Assembly: GCA_023268935.1 (NCBI GenBank)
Contig: JALRKK010000050.1
Location: forward strand, 1-37,759
Length of the DNA stretch: 37,759 nt
Direction of reading: 5' to 3'
DNA from: Glaciecola sp.
GTDB taxonomy: Bacteria; Pseudomonadota; Gammaproteobacteria; Enterobacterales; Alteromonadaceae
The notes under the pieces were generated by a model. The model did not search any database. It had not been told where the DNA came from and saw only the letters and a list, made by a program, of their open reading frames with translations. Both the position numbers and the translations under genes were made by a program. The number at the start of each line of letters is the position of its first letter. Within the stretch, counting starts at the first letter, position 1. Below, one piece after another: positions 26,125 to 35,200 of the stretch.

Positions 26125-27751
26125 TCCCGAACAGTTATCCAACAGAGTTGCATCGTTTTTTGCCGCACAACACTCAGAGTGGCAACCGATTATTACCCGT
26201 TTAATCGATGCACTCAAAGAAGGTCACATTTGCATTGCGTTAAATGAGGATGAACTGAAGGTCGTTAAAATGCGCAATGATGTGTATCAAACTATAAATG
26301 ATAACCAGATAGAATGCACCCAAGTAGATAAACCCTGGGTGCTAGATAAAGGGCACTTGTATGTGCAACGCTATTGGCAACACGAAGTGGAAGTCGCTAA
26401 TAGGTTACGAGTTTTGTCACAATCTACCCTTCAGTTACTTTTATCGCTTGATACTTACTTTAATGATGAGTACCAGCAACTTTCTGCGCAGATGGCGTTA
26501 ACCAAACAGCTTGTTGTGATCACCGGTGGTCCAGGAACCGGCAAAACTACCACAGTGGTCAAAATTCTTGCTCTGTTATTAATGCAAGCTCCAGAACTCA
26601 TCATTAAAGTCGCAGCGCCAACGGGGAAAGCAGCGGCTCGCTTGAGTGAATCGCTGCGCAATGGCAAACAAAATATCGAATTTGTTCGAGCGTGTTTTAC
26701 TGGGCAGGAGCAAGCTTTAGATGCAGTGCCAGAAGAAGCCTCGACGTTACATAGTTTATTGGGAGCAATACACGGTTCGCCAGAATTTAGGCATCACAAA
26801 GGCAATCCATTGCATGCGGATGTGGTGGTTGTAGACGAAGCCTCAATGGTCGATATTGGCATGTTCAATCGCTTACTCAGAGCATTGCCTGCTAAGTGTA
26901 AGCTGATTTTGATGGGGGATGCTGACCAGCTTGCATCAGTGGAAGCTGGCGCTGTTTTATCCTCGATTGCGCAAGCTATGCCAGAACATAGGGTGCATTT
27001 ACAAAATACGTATCGTTTTGGTGGCGCTATCAAAGCGTTAGCTGTTGCAGTCAACGAACAACACGTCGAGGCCTTTGACAGTGTGTTGAGCAATGCTGAT
27101 CCAGCCATTAATATGGTGTTTGGGTCGGTTATTGATTTTGCCAAAGCGAAATATTCAGCTTATGCAAAGCGTGTTGAGCATTTCTTGACAGTGGGTGACA
27201 TTGCATCGGTCTTTGAGACCTTTGCTCAGTTTCAGGTGTTAACTGCGACACGCTCGGATAAAGAGCAGTTTGATGCATTGGGACAACGATTGGGTTTGGC
27301 TCAAACTGAGCAAAATTGGTACCACGGGCGACCGGTGATGATCACGCAAAATCAAGCGGATATCGGTTTGTTTAATGGCGATGTGGGCATTGTGTTGGCC
27401 ACTCTGACAGAACACAACCAGCAAGAGTTGAGAGTGTACTTTCCATCAAGCGATGGGTACCGCTCGTTTTTGCCAGCCCAGCTACCATCGCATGAGACAG
27501 CGTTCGCCATGACGGTACACAAGAGTCAAGGCTCGGAGTTTGGGCATGTTTGTTTGGTGATGCCAGATAACAGCAAGTTACCGTCCAATCCGTCGCAGCT
27601 AAAACAACTCATGTGCAAAGAGTTGTTATACACCGGGATCACCCGAGCCAAAGAACAAGTGTCATTGGCCGGGGAGCTTGAGGTATTTCATTTTGCCATT
27701 AGTACTAATACGCAACGAAACAGCTTGTTAACTCAACGTCTCCTTGCATGA
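26114..27751 (+). CDS. recD: Exodeoxyribonuclease V subunit alpha (5'-3' helicase)
   Basis: RecD (545 residues, against about 608 in E. coli) is the fast 5'-3' motor of RecBCD. Walker A is GGPGTGKTT (residues 138-146), Walker B is VVVDEASMVD, and FAMTVHKSQGSEFGHV and LLYTGITRAKEQV are late SF1B motifs. I chose the ATG at 26114 because GGAGGAG lies directly upstream; an upstream alternative at 26078 would place more of the gene inside recB without support. The last 19 bases overlap the convergent helicase gene. Confidence 0.96.
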   Translation: MPINPEQLSNRVASFFAAQHSEWQPIITRLIDALKEGHICIALNEDELKVVKMRNDVYQTINDNQIECTQVDKPWVLDKGHLYVQRYWQHEVEVANRLRVLSQSTLQLLLSLDTYFNDEYQQLSAQMALTKQLVVITGGPGTGKTTTVVKILALLLMQAPELIIKVAAPTGKAAARLSESLRNGKQNIEFVRACFTGQEQALDAVPEEASTLHSLLGAIHGSPEFRHHKGNPLHADVVVVDEASMVDIGMFNRLLRALPAKCKLILMGDADQLASVEAGAVLSSIAQAMPEHRVHLQNTYRFGGAIKALAVAVNEQHVEAFDSVLSNADPAINMVFGSVIDFAKAKYSAYAKRVEHFLTVGDIASVFETFAQFQVLTATRSDKEQFDALGQRLGLAQTEQNWYHGRPVMITQNQADIGLFNGDVGIVLATLTEHNQQELRVYFPSSDGYRSFLPAQLPSHETAFAMTVHKSQGSEFGHVCLVMPDNSKLPSNPSQLKQLMCKELLYTGITRAKEQVSLAGELEVFHFAISTNTQRNSLLTQRLLA

Positions 27752-28992
27752 CTTGGCGAGCTTTGAGGTGGTTTGGGTTTCTTGGGCTTTTTGGGTTTCT
27801 TCGCTTTTTTCTGTAAATTTGTCTGTGGTATTGCTTGACCACAGACAAACCCAGGCTCGTTTTTTCGAGGGATATGTAATTGGATCAAATGCTCTATGCC
27901 AGCGAGCGCAGGTGCTTGTTCGGGCGTCACCAAACTGATGGCTAGACCTGACTCTCCAGCACGTCCGGTGCGGCCAATACGATGCACATAGTCTTCTGAG
28001 ACATCAGGTAAATCAAAGTTGATCACATAAGGTAAGCCTGCGACATCTATACCACGCGCAGCAATATCGGTTGCAACCAAAACTTGAATGTCATTATTTT
28101 TAAAATCATTCAGAGCTCGAGTACGCACATTTTGCGATTTGTTGCCATGTATGGCCGCTGCAGGAATGCCCTTTTTGATCAGAGTCGTAGTAAGACGGTT
28201 AGCACCGTGTTTGGTTCGAGAAAAGACCAACACATGATGAAAGTGGTATGCTTTGATCAAGTGAATGAGTAACTTAGTCTTGTCAGAATGGTTGACTGGA
28301 TATAACACTTGCTCAATCCGCTCTACCGTTGAGTTCGGTGGGGTGACCGTAATTTCGATTGGCTGTTTGACCAAGCGTTTGGCGAGTTGACGAATGTCAT
28401 CTGAAAACGTTGCTGAGAACATTAACGTCTGACGGTTTTGTGGCAGTAATGCAATCACGCGCTTAATATCGTGGATGAAGCCCATATCTAGCATGCGGTC
28501 GGCTTCATCTAAAACGAGAGTGTTCAGTTGTCCAAATTTTACGGCGTTTTTTTGCACCAAATCCAATAAACGACCAGGTGTGGCAATTAAAATATCCGTG
28601 CCTCGTCTGAGTTTCATCATTTGTGGATTGATTTTGACCCCGCCGAAAACGACATTCACATGAACATCCATATATTGACTGTATTTGATTACATTGTCGT
28701 AAATTTGTGAAGCAAGCTCTCTCGTCGGAGCAAGGATCAAAGTGCGCACATGGTTATTGGTTACGGACTTGTGTGGTTTGAGTTGTGCTTCGTAAAGCAA
28801 ATGTAATATCGGCAACGTAAAAGCAGCCGTCTTACCGGTACCAGTTTGCGCCGCTGCCATAACGTCTTTTTTACTCAACACTGCAGGAATTCCCTCATGT
28901 TGAATGGGGGTAGGGGAGCTGTAGTTGTGTTCCGACAGTGCGCGTAGAACGGGAGCGCACAGCCCCATTGTTGCAAAAGTGGTTTCAGACAT
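27733..28992 (-). CDS. ATP-dependent DEAD-box RNA helicase, RhlE-like
   Basis: The 419-residue protein has the full set of DEAD-box motifs: Q motif (YSSPTPIQHEGIP), AAQTGTGKT, PTRELASQI, TPGRLLDL, VLDEADRM, SAT, LVATDIAARGIDVAGL and HRIGRTGRAGE. The C-terminal tail is very basic with KKPKKPKKPKPP repeats, as in RhlE-type proteins, and probably adds RNA binding. It likely serves ribosome assembly or RNA decay. The ATG at 28992 is preferred to an adjacent TTG at 28995. It begins only four bases after the stop of the upstream HopJ-thioesterase gene, so the two are one operon. Confidence 0.92.
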   Translation of the reverse strand: MSETTFATMGLCAPVLRALSEHNYSSPTPIQHEGIPAVLSKKDVMAAAQTGTGKTAAFTLPILHLLYEAQLKPHKSVTNNHVRTLILAPTRELASQIYDNVIKYSQYMDVHVNVVFGGVKINPQMMKLRRGTDILIATPGRLLDLVQKNAVKFGQLNTLVLDEADRMLDMGFIHDIKRVIALLPQNRQTLMFSATFSDDIRQLAKRLVKQPIEITVTPPNSTVERIEQVLYPVNHSDKTKLLIHLIKAYHFHHVLVFSRTKHGANRLTTTLIKKGIPAAAIHGNKSQNVRTRALNDFKNNDIQVLVATDIAARGIDVAGLPYVINFDLPDVSEDYVHRIGRTGRAGESGLAISLVTPEQAPALAGIEHLIQLHIPRKNEPGFVCGQAIPQTNLQKKAKKPKKPKKPKPPQSSPSHARRR

Positions 28993-28996
28993 CAAA

Positions 28997-29743
28997 TTAT
29001 AGCTCGCTCTCTACATAGTGAGGTAAATCTGCAAGTGGAGGTACTGCAATGGAGTTACCATTTTCATCGAGCGCCACAAACTTAAATATGGCCTCGGTCA
29101 CTTTTTCACGCTGACCTATACGGCTGCGACGCACCCAACATTCGACGTTGACATCCAAGGAACTGCGACCCACTCGAACAATGCGAGTGTAGACACCCAA
29201 AATATCCCCTACATGCACCGGCTTGATAAAACTCATGCCATCGAGTGCAACTGTGACCACTCTAGTTTGCGCACGTTGCCCTGCACAAATGCCTGCGGCC
29301 ATATCCATTTGTGATAAGACCCAACCACCAAAAATATCTCCAGCAGGATTGGTGTCCGCATGCATGGCAATGGTGCGTGTAGTGAGGCGACCAATCGGGG
29401 CTTTTTCTTGTAACGCAGGCTGTGCAAATGAGATCCCCTCCCAGCCATACTTGATGAAGTTTCGGATATTAGCGTGGTCTGTACCATCTGGGTTTTGTAA
29501 CACATCTTTGCGATAAAAATCGCCGAATAAGGATAAGGTGGCCTCTAAGGTGAGTTTATTGAGTTTGGCAAAGGCAAAAATTTTACATGAGCCTTCGTTG
29601 CTGCCCGCTGCATTATGGGTGTCGCCGTTGGTAAAGTCAGTTGGGGCGTAATCGTAGTAGCTGTCAATAACAGATATCACTGTAGCAAATTCGATGGTGT
29701 GTGGCGCTGAGTCAGTCAGCTCAATCAGAGTGTGTGGGGTCAT
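28997..29743 (-). CDS. HopJ-domain/YciA-type acyl-CoA thioesterase fusion
   Basis: This 248-residue protein joins two families in one uninterrupted frame. Residues 1-111 match the HopJ family (EFATVISVIDSYYDYAPTDF, AAGSNEGSCKIFAFAKLN, VLQNPDGTDHANIRNFIKYG). Residues about 116-248 form a hotdog acyl-CoA thioesterase of the YciA type (RTIAMHADTNPAGDIFGGW, SQMDM with D147 at the catalytic Asp position, then GMSFIKPVHVGD). The thioesterase hydrolyses acyl-CoA; the HopJ part has no established role despite its effector name. In most bacteria I know, these domains are separate proteins. ATG at 29743 begins the HopJ homology, and an in-frame start at 29785 is less likely. The gene leads a helicase operon. 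Confidence 0.88.
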   Translation of the reverse strand: MTPHTLIELTDSAPHTIEFATVISVIDSYYDYAPTDFTNGDTHNAAGSNEGSCKIFAFAKLNKLTLEATLSLFGDFYRKDVLQNPDGTDHANIRNFIKYGWEGISFAQPALQEKAPIGRLTTRTIAMHADTNPAGDIFGGWVLSQMDMAAGICAGQRAQTRVVTVALDGMSFIKPVHVGDILGVYTRIVRVGRSSLDVNVECWVRRSRIGQREKVTEAIFKFVALDENGNSIAVPPLADLPHYVESEL

Positions 29744-29775
29744 GGATGTGTATGGTTTTGCATTGTAAAAGAGCA

Positions 29776-29801
29776 AGTATATCAAATTAATTTGGTGTCA
29801 A
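29776..29801 (-). promoter_or_regulatory. Possible promoter with internal palindrome upstream of the HopJ-thioesterase gene
   Basis: On the minus strand a perfect TTGACA (29801-29796) and TATACT (29781-29776) are only 14 bases apart, which is short. The palindrome CAAATTAATTTG (29783-29794) fills the spacer, as a repressor or activator site that changes promoter geometry might. The regulator is unknown. Confidence 0.35.
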
Positions 29802-29889
29802 CGCAAATTTGTCAAAATTCAAAAAACCGTTCGCTTGACGCCAGAGGTCTTAACTTTTTTAAGGGCAAGCGAAAAAGGCAAGCATAAGG

Positions 29890-29930
29890 GTCTGGATAAA
29901 GTATTAGCAATAGTCATACTTTATCCAGAC
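29890..29930. repeat. Perfect 15-bp inverted repeat with 11-base loop
   Basis: GTCTGGATAAAGTAT (29890-29904) and ATACTTTATCCAGAC (29916-29930) are exact reverse complements. The structure lies after the stop of the DUF885 gene (minus strand). No T-run follows on either side, so it may be a terminator of the factor-assisted kind, an mRNA 3' stabiliser or a remnant of a mobile sequence end. Confidence 0.6.
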
Positions 29931-29962
29931 GGGATTGAAGATTATTAAAATGGAAGAGCGGA

Positions 29963-31837
29963 CTAATTGCGTGAACCGAAGGAACTGATCCAGCTGTCGA
30001 CGCGTCTTTCCAATAGTGCTAGGGGCAGTGCACCACCACCTAAAATGACATCGTGAAAGGCGCGTATGTCAAATTCATCTCCGAGTGCTTGTTCAGCACG
30101 AGTGCGTAGCTCTTGTATTTTGATCATACCTATTTTGTAGCTTGTCGCTTGACCAGGCAACACCATGTAGCGACGGACTTCAGATTTTGCCTGTTCGAGC
30201 GTAATGGCGGAGTTTTGCGTAAAATAATTAATAGCTTCTTGCTCGCTCCAACCTTTGGCGTGAAGTCCTGTATCAAGCACTAGGCGAATCGCCCGCCAAA
30301 TCTCTGAGCCCAAGCGGCCAAAATCAGAAAGTGGGTCTTGAAATGTGCCTGGCATTTCTTTAGCTAGAATTTCAGAATACAGTGCCCAACCTTCAACATA
30401 GGCAGTAAAATTCACGCGAGAGCGAAATGTCGGCACGCCTTCAAGCTCCTGGGCAATCGCAATTTGCATATGATGTCCCGGCAAACCTTCGTGATATGCA
30501 ATGACTTCAAGCTCGCGTTTTGGCATTGCTGTCATATCTGATAGATGTGCGTAATACACACCAGGTCTTTTGCCGTCAGGGCTTGAGGGAAAATAATGCT
30601 GCGCAGCGCCAGGCTGTTCGCGAAACGATTCGACGCGTTTTACCACCATATCCGCTTTGGGTAGGATGCCAAAATAATCTGGCAAAACAGATTTGATAGT
30701 GTTAATGGCAGCAGTGGAATCATCAATATAGCCTTGGCGTCCTTCGTCTGTGTCTGGATAATAGAGCCTGCGGTCGTCTTTGTTTTCTCTTAAAAAGACA
30801 AAGAACTTCTGCAAACTCTCGTCAAAACCAAATTCAGCTTTAACCGCTTCCATTTCTTGACGTAAGCGCTCAACTTCTTTTAGTCCAAGCGCGTGAATTT
30901 CATCGGCAGTCATGTTGGTAGTGGTGTTACCGCGCAACATGTAATTGTAAAAATCCTCACCGTCAGGCAGAGACGAGACACCTTGCGCTTGAGCTGAGGC
31001 ATTTTTGCGGTCAAGTTCTTGCCATTCAATTAAGCGTTCAAAGGCAGGCTGCACACTATTAAGTAAAGCGGTTTTTGCTAGTGATAATAGTGATGCGTGT
31101 TGTTCTGCATCAATGGTTTCAGCCTCAAGCAAGCCATCGAGTTTGGTTTTAGCATCTGCCCAAAGTGCGCTATCATCACCCTCAGTAAATGGCTGGCCAC
31201 TGATAATTTTTTGCGATTCAGCAATAACGCTTTCAAAAGCAAAGTAGGGTGGGCGCACGCCTTTTTCTGCCACAAGCATAGAGTTATCGACCAGTTGATT
31301 AAGTGCTTTGCCAACTTTTTCAAGGCGACTTATATAGGCTTGCATATCATCAAGAGTAGTGACTGGTGTAAAAGAAATTAACAGTTGAGGGAAGAAGCTG
31401 TGAATTGCATTCATCTGGTCAAAGACATAATTGTTATAGCGATATTTATCGCCATCAATTTCTTCTTCAGCCATGTAAACCCAAAGGTCATAGGAGATTT
31501 TGGCATCTTCACTGAGCAAGTCGTAATTGAAAGTGCTTTGTAATTCGGCTAGGTCTGCTTTGGTTTTAGCTAAGTTAGCTTCATACGCAGTCATTGAAAA
31601 ATCATCTAAGTCGCCTTTGCGTTCGTCTCGACCTTCAAACGCCAGTTTAATAGGACTGCGTAAAAGGTTTTCTTCGTATTTGGTTTCAAACCAAGTGTTG
31701 ATCCGAGCTGTTTCTGAGGCGATAGCTGCTTGTGTAGCTTCTGATGGTTTGGAGATAGACGATGTTTGGGTCTGATTCGCGTCATTGCAAGCAGTGATTG
31801 ATAATGCAATCGCGACAGCAAGTATTGTTTGCTTCAT
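29963..31837 (-). CDS. DUF885 family lipoprotein, metallopeptidase-like
   Basis: The 624-residue protein starts MKQTILAVAIALSITAC, a lipoprotein signal with lipobox SITAC, so it is anchored in the envelope. The DUF885 domain covers most of the rest. HEGLPGHH (residues 449-456) is the conserved putative zinc-binding motif, followed by FTAYVEGWALYSEILAKEM and YMVLPGQATSYKIGMIKI. A peptidase activity of this family is assumed from its metal motif, not proven here. AGAGAATC precedes the ATG at 31837. The start lies 34 bases after an intrinsic terminator that ends a short peptide gene, so expression may need its own promoter or read-through. Confidence 0.9.
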   Translation of the reverse strand: MKQTILAVAIALSITACNDANQTQTSSISKPSEATQAAIASETARINTWFETKYEENLLRSPIKLAFEGRDERKGDLDDFSMTAYEANLAKTKADLAELQSTFNYDLLSEDAKISYDLWVYMAEEEIDGDKYRYNNYVFDQMNAIHSFFPQLLISFTPVTTLDDMQAYISRLEKVGKALNQLVDNSMLVAEKGVRPPYFAFESVIAESQKIISGQPFTEGDDSALWADAKTKLDGLLEAETIDAEQHASLLSLAKTALLNSVQPAFERLIEWQELDRKNASAQAQGVSSLPDGEDFYNYMLRGNTTTNMTADEIHALGLKEVERLRQEMEAVKAEFGFDESLQKFFVFLRENKDDRRLYYPDTDEGRQGYIDDSTAAINTIKSVLPDYFGILPKADMVVKRVESFREQPGAAQHYFPSSPDGKRPGVYYAHLSDMTAMPKRELEVIAYHEGLPGHHMQIAIAQELEGVPTFRSRVNFTAYVEGWALYSEILAKEMPGTFQDPLSDFGRLGSEIWRAIRLVLDTGLHAKGWSEQEAINYFTQNSAITLEQAKSEVRRYMVLPGQATSYKIGMIKIQELRTRAEQALGDEFDIRAFHDVILGGGALPLALLERRVDSWISSFGSRN

Positions 31838-31870
31838 GTTGATTCTCTGTAAGCTTTCATTTTTTATTAT

Positions 31871-31908
31871 AAAAAAATAAGCCGAACGACTAGCAATCGC
31901 TCGGCTTA
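31871..31908 (-). terminator. Intrinsic terminator of the 18-residue peptide gene
   Basis: Read on the minus strand, TAAGCCGAGCGA (31908-31897) pairs with TCGTTCGGCTTA (31889-31878) with one G-U wobble, followed by TTTTTTT (31877-31871). A second small stem (AGCTGG/CCAGCT, 31937-31918) lies between the peptide stop and this terminator. Confidence 0.9.
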
Positions 31909-31957
31909 CCGTGTCTGAGCTGGTAGTGTGGCCAGCTAGGGTAGCACTAAAGAGGGG

Positions 31958-32014
31958 TTAGCTAAATAGCACCTCACCCATAGTCACAATACCAAAATTC
32001 AAAACACTAGACAT
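31958..32014 (-). CDS. Predicted 18-residue peptide with very strong translation signals
   Basis: The ORF encodes MSSVLNFGIVTMGEVLFS. It is too short to judge from coding statistics, but its surroundings are those of a real gene: promoter-like boxes at 32078-32051, a 13-base perfect anti-16S match seven bases from the ATG, and an intrinsic terminator 49 bases after the stop. The peptide is mostly hydrophobic with one Glu and no Lys or Arg, and it lacks runs of any amino acid, so it is not a classical attenuation leader. I do not recognise it. It could be a RiPP-type precursor, a signal peptide molecule, a membrane-active peptide, or a leader that controls the following DUF885 gene. Confidence 0.6.
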   Translation of the reverse strand: MSSVLNFGIVTMGEVLFS

Positions 32015-32016
32015 AT

Positions 32017-32029
32017 GATCACCTCCTTA
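32017..32029 (-). promoter_or_regulatory. Extended perfect Shine-Dalgarno sequence
   Basis: On the minus strand TAAGGAGGTGATC complements 13 consecutive bases of the conserved 3' end of 16S rRNA (from GATCACCTCCTTA). GGAGG ends seven bases before the ATG at 32014. Such length is far above what ordinary genes carry. Confidence 0.85.
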
Positions 32030-32050
32030 AATAATTGCTAAACAAATTCT

Positions 32051-32078
32051 AATTTACCATGTGGTAAGGAACTGTAAA
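32051..32078 (-). promoter_or_regulatory. Predicted promoter with operator-like palindrome for the peptide gene
   Basis: TTTACA (32078-32073) and TAAATT (32056-32051) are 16 bases apart on the minus strand. The perfect palindrome TTACCA-TG-TGGTAA (32054-32067) occupies the spacer and touches the -10 box, where a bound protein would block RNA polymerase. The leader would be about 30 bases and include the extended ribosome binding site. Confidence 0.5.
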
Positions 32079-32164
32079 GAGCCTGAAAGTTTTTAATTAA
32101 AAAATATATAAGATAAGAATGTAACCTTTTGTTTGCAATTAAGACGCATATCTTTTACATTAAG

Positions 32165-32178
32165 TGTAAGCGCTTTCA
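32165..32178 (+). promoter_or_regulatory. LacI-type operator upstream of the GH81 gene
   Basis: TGTAAGCGCTTTCA has the AAGCGCTT palindromic core with central CG typical of LacI/GalR-family operators that govern sugar use genes. It lies 54 bases before the ATG. A weak TTGACG/TATCAG pair lies just downstream (32188-32215) but would leave a very short leader. Confidence 0.5.
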
Positions 32179-32231
32179 TTTCTTTATTTGACGGCACGTT
32201 GTAATTGTTTATCAGATAAAGAGGTCCTCTT

Positions 32232-35200
32232 ATGATATACCCCCACATTCGCATTGTATGTTTGTCTGGCCTATTGGTCCTGTCTGCCTGTGGCGGCGGT
32301 GGTGACACTACCAGTCCCGTTGTGCCGCCACCCGCTCCTCCGGCCGATACTACGGCGCCGGTGATTACGCTCAATGGTTCAGCCACCATCAATTTGACAG
32401 TGGGGCAGAGCTATGTCGACGCAGGGGCGACAGCAACGGATGATGTCGATGGCAATGTATCAGTGAGCGTCGATAACCCTTACACCGATGCTGCGGGTAC
32501 CTATACCATTACCTATACCGCCACTGACCGCGCGGGCAACCAAAGTCAATTACGTCGCACCGTGGTTGTGACGGCTCCGGCTCCTCCTTCAAACAACGCA
32601 TCCGAGGTCGTCGTCATGCGTGCTGCCTCACCCGATGCACGTTGGGATCGTGGGATTCAGGCGTTTGATCAGGCCCTAGGGTATGGTGACTGCGATAACG
32701 CGACGGTGATGTGTGCTTCGATGCAGTGGCAGACCGTACAAGATCCAGAACGAGGTCCGGTATTGCAAGTGACTCACACCAATGGCGCACAACTCGCCGG
32801 TTTATTTATCAGTGCCACCTCAGGATTGGATTTTAGTGCGTATGCACAAGGGAGCATCAATTTTGATATCAAAGTGATATCGGGCGATCCCAATATGACC
32901 TTTAAATTGGATTGCGTGTACCCCTGTACCTCCGGTAATGTGGATCTCGGCCCACAACCGATTGGAGAATGGACGACCATTTCCTATCCTTTAGCGCAAT
33001 TACAAGCCAGTAACTTAAATCTTCGGACGATTAACACTGGGATTGTAATATGGGCGTCGCAGTTTAATGATACTGTCTTTGCATTGGATAATGTGTATTT
33101 TTCGACAAGTTCAGAGAACGCGGTTGTGCCTGAGCCCAATCCAACGGGACCAGGATTTTATGATTTTACGGCGTTGAGGTTTGGGGCAGGGAATGTGTCC
33201 GATACGATCAATCCGAACAGTTATCGTTGTGTTGAAGATTACGGCAATTGGATTTACAACGCGGGCGTGGTTGAGCCAGGCATTGCGGGTTGTGATACAA
33301 CTACGGGCATTCCTCAAGGCACACCCACACCGCTTTATCCGCATGTCAGTGGCCCGGCTGCTGAACGCCCTCTGGCCAGCGGACGCTGGTGGGGGTCTGT
33401 CTCTTTCTTAGGCGAAATGGAAATCGGCAACCCCAATGCCGCCGCGTATATTACCCCAGATCCCATTACCGCTCGCATTACCAATAAAGGAGTGCGCATG
33501 ATGGGCTTACCCAGCGGAATCCGTGTTTTGGGTAACGACTTTTTGTATCAGATACCTGACCCATTTAGCGAAGTCATGGATGGCATGGCCATTGCCAACA
33601 GTCAGTACACTAACTTAGATGCCACGTTGTATGACTTTTCAGATGGTACCGTCACCGTGTCGTGGAAAAGCGGAGACGTCGAGGTCATGCGCGGGACATT
33701 TGTGCACGGCTCACCCTATGTGTACTTTGACGTGTTAGCAGGCGACATGGTGTTACGTACCCTGCGTGCCGATGGTGGAGAAAAGGGTACATTTTATGCG
33801 CAAAACAACAGTTTGGGCGTGTGGACCAGTGTCGCAGGCAATACCAACTACTTTTTGGTTACAGGGGATGCGGGTACGGTATTTGATGCTATAGAATCGA
33901 ATGAAATTCGCATCAACAGTGCCACAGGTGGCATGACGGTAGCGTTATTACCGACCGCGACCCCCCCGAGCAATGCGATGATCACCGAACACGCACAACT
34001 GGCTCGTAATGTGGTGCATGCGGTCCAGGTCCAGTATGAAGTCGATCATACCCAACAACAGGTATCGGTCTCGCATCAATACGTCGACGCAAATTCACAG
34101 CCTGTGACAACCATGACCGGTATGCAACCTCTGCACTGGAAACACGCTCAAGTGAGAGAACCAGCGTACAGTCGTCGCAGTGCGCGAGGGGTCACGCAGT
34201 TTCATGTGGGCACAGGCTTTACCTACACCTTACCCTTTGTCGGTGTGTTACCGACGTTACCAGCCATCAATAATGATCTGGAACTGAATGTGGTGACTCA
34301 ACATATCAATGATTTCATTGCGCTTGGGGAGGCCCAGTGGAACGACGGTCGTGAGGATGCGTATTGGAGCGGTAAAAATTACGGCAAAGTGGCAGAGTTG
34401 ATCGCATTGGCCGATGAGCTTGCGCTCACTGCACAGCGCGACCAATTGTTGACCTGGTTAAAAGCAGAACTCACTGATTGGTTCACCGCAGCATCTGACG
34501 ATGGACTCGACGAACAGCAGTATTTTGCCTATGACGCGACGTGGGATACGTTATTTGCCATGGAAGAATCGTTTGCATCCCATCAACAGCTTAATGATCA
34601 TCACTTTCATTATGGGTATTTAGTTCGCGCTGCAGCAGAGGTGTGTCGTTTTGATGCGTCATGGTGCAGTGCGTCGCAATACGGACCGATGATCGAATTA
34701 TTGATCCGCGACTACGCCGGTGGTCGTGAGGACGATATGTTCCCCTATTTGCGGCATTTTGATCCGGCAAACGGCTTTTCTTGGGCATCCGGTCGAGTTA
34801 ACTTTGTGCGTGGCAACAATAATGAATCAACTTCCGAAGCAGCCAACTCTTATGGCGCCATGATTTTGTACGGTATGCTCACAGGCAATGAAGAGATCCG
34901 CGATCGCGGGATCTATTTGCATGCGTCGACTGCCGCGGCGTATTGGCAATACTGGAATAACATCGATGGCTGGCAATCAAATAATGACGCCACGCTGGAT
35001 AACTTCCCGAGTGGCTATGAACGGATCACAACGTCGATTATCTGGGGCGATGGTGCTGTCTTTTCAACCTGGTTCTCGCCAGCGTTTGCCCACATTCTAG
35101 GGATTCAAGGTTTACCTTCCAATACTTTGAGTTTGCATATTGGGCAATACCCTGATTACCTTGCGGATTACGTTTCTTTGGGCTTAACTGAGTCAAGTAA

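Noticed and set aside
29223-29516. Plus-strand frame of 97 codons inside the HopJ-thioesterase gene.
   Set aside because: The minus-strand product matches two known families across the same bases; the plus-strand translation matches nothing and lacks a start signal.
31958-32014. The 18-residue ORF as a classical amino-acid attenuation leader.
   Set aside because: It has no run of a single amino acid and no clear alternative antiterminator stem, and the downstream gene is not biosynthetic.
32017-32029. Plus-strand GATCACCTCCTTA looks like a fragment of the 16S rRNA 3' end.
   Set aside because: No further rRNA sequence flanks it. On the minus strand it is placed exactly as a Shine-Dalgarno seven bases from an ATG.
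32093-32392. Minus-strand frame of about 99 codons running across the start of the GH81 gene.
   Set aside because: It lies opposite the Gly/Pro-rich lipoprotein start, has no ribosome binding site, and is explained as a shadow.
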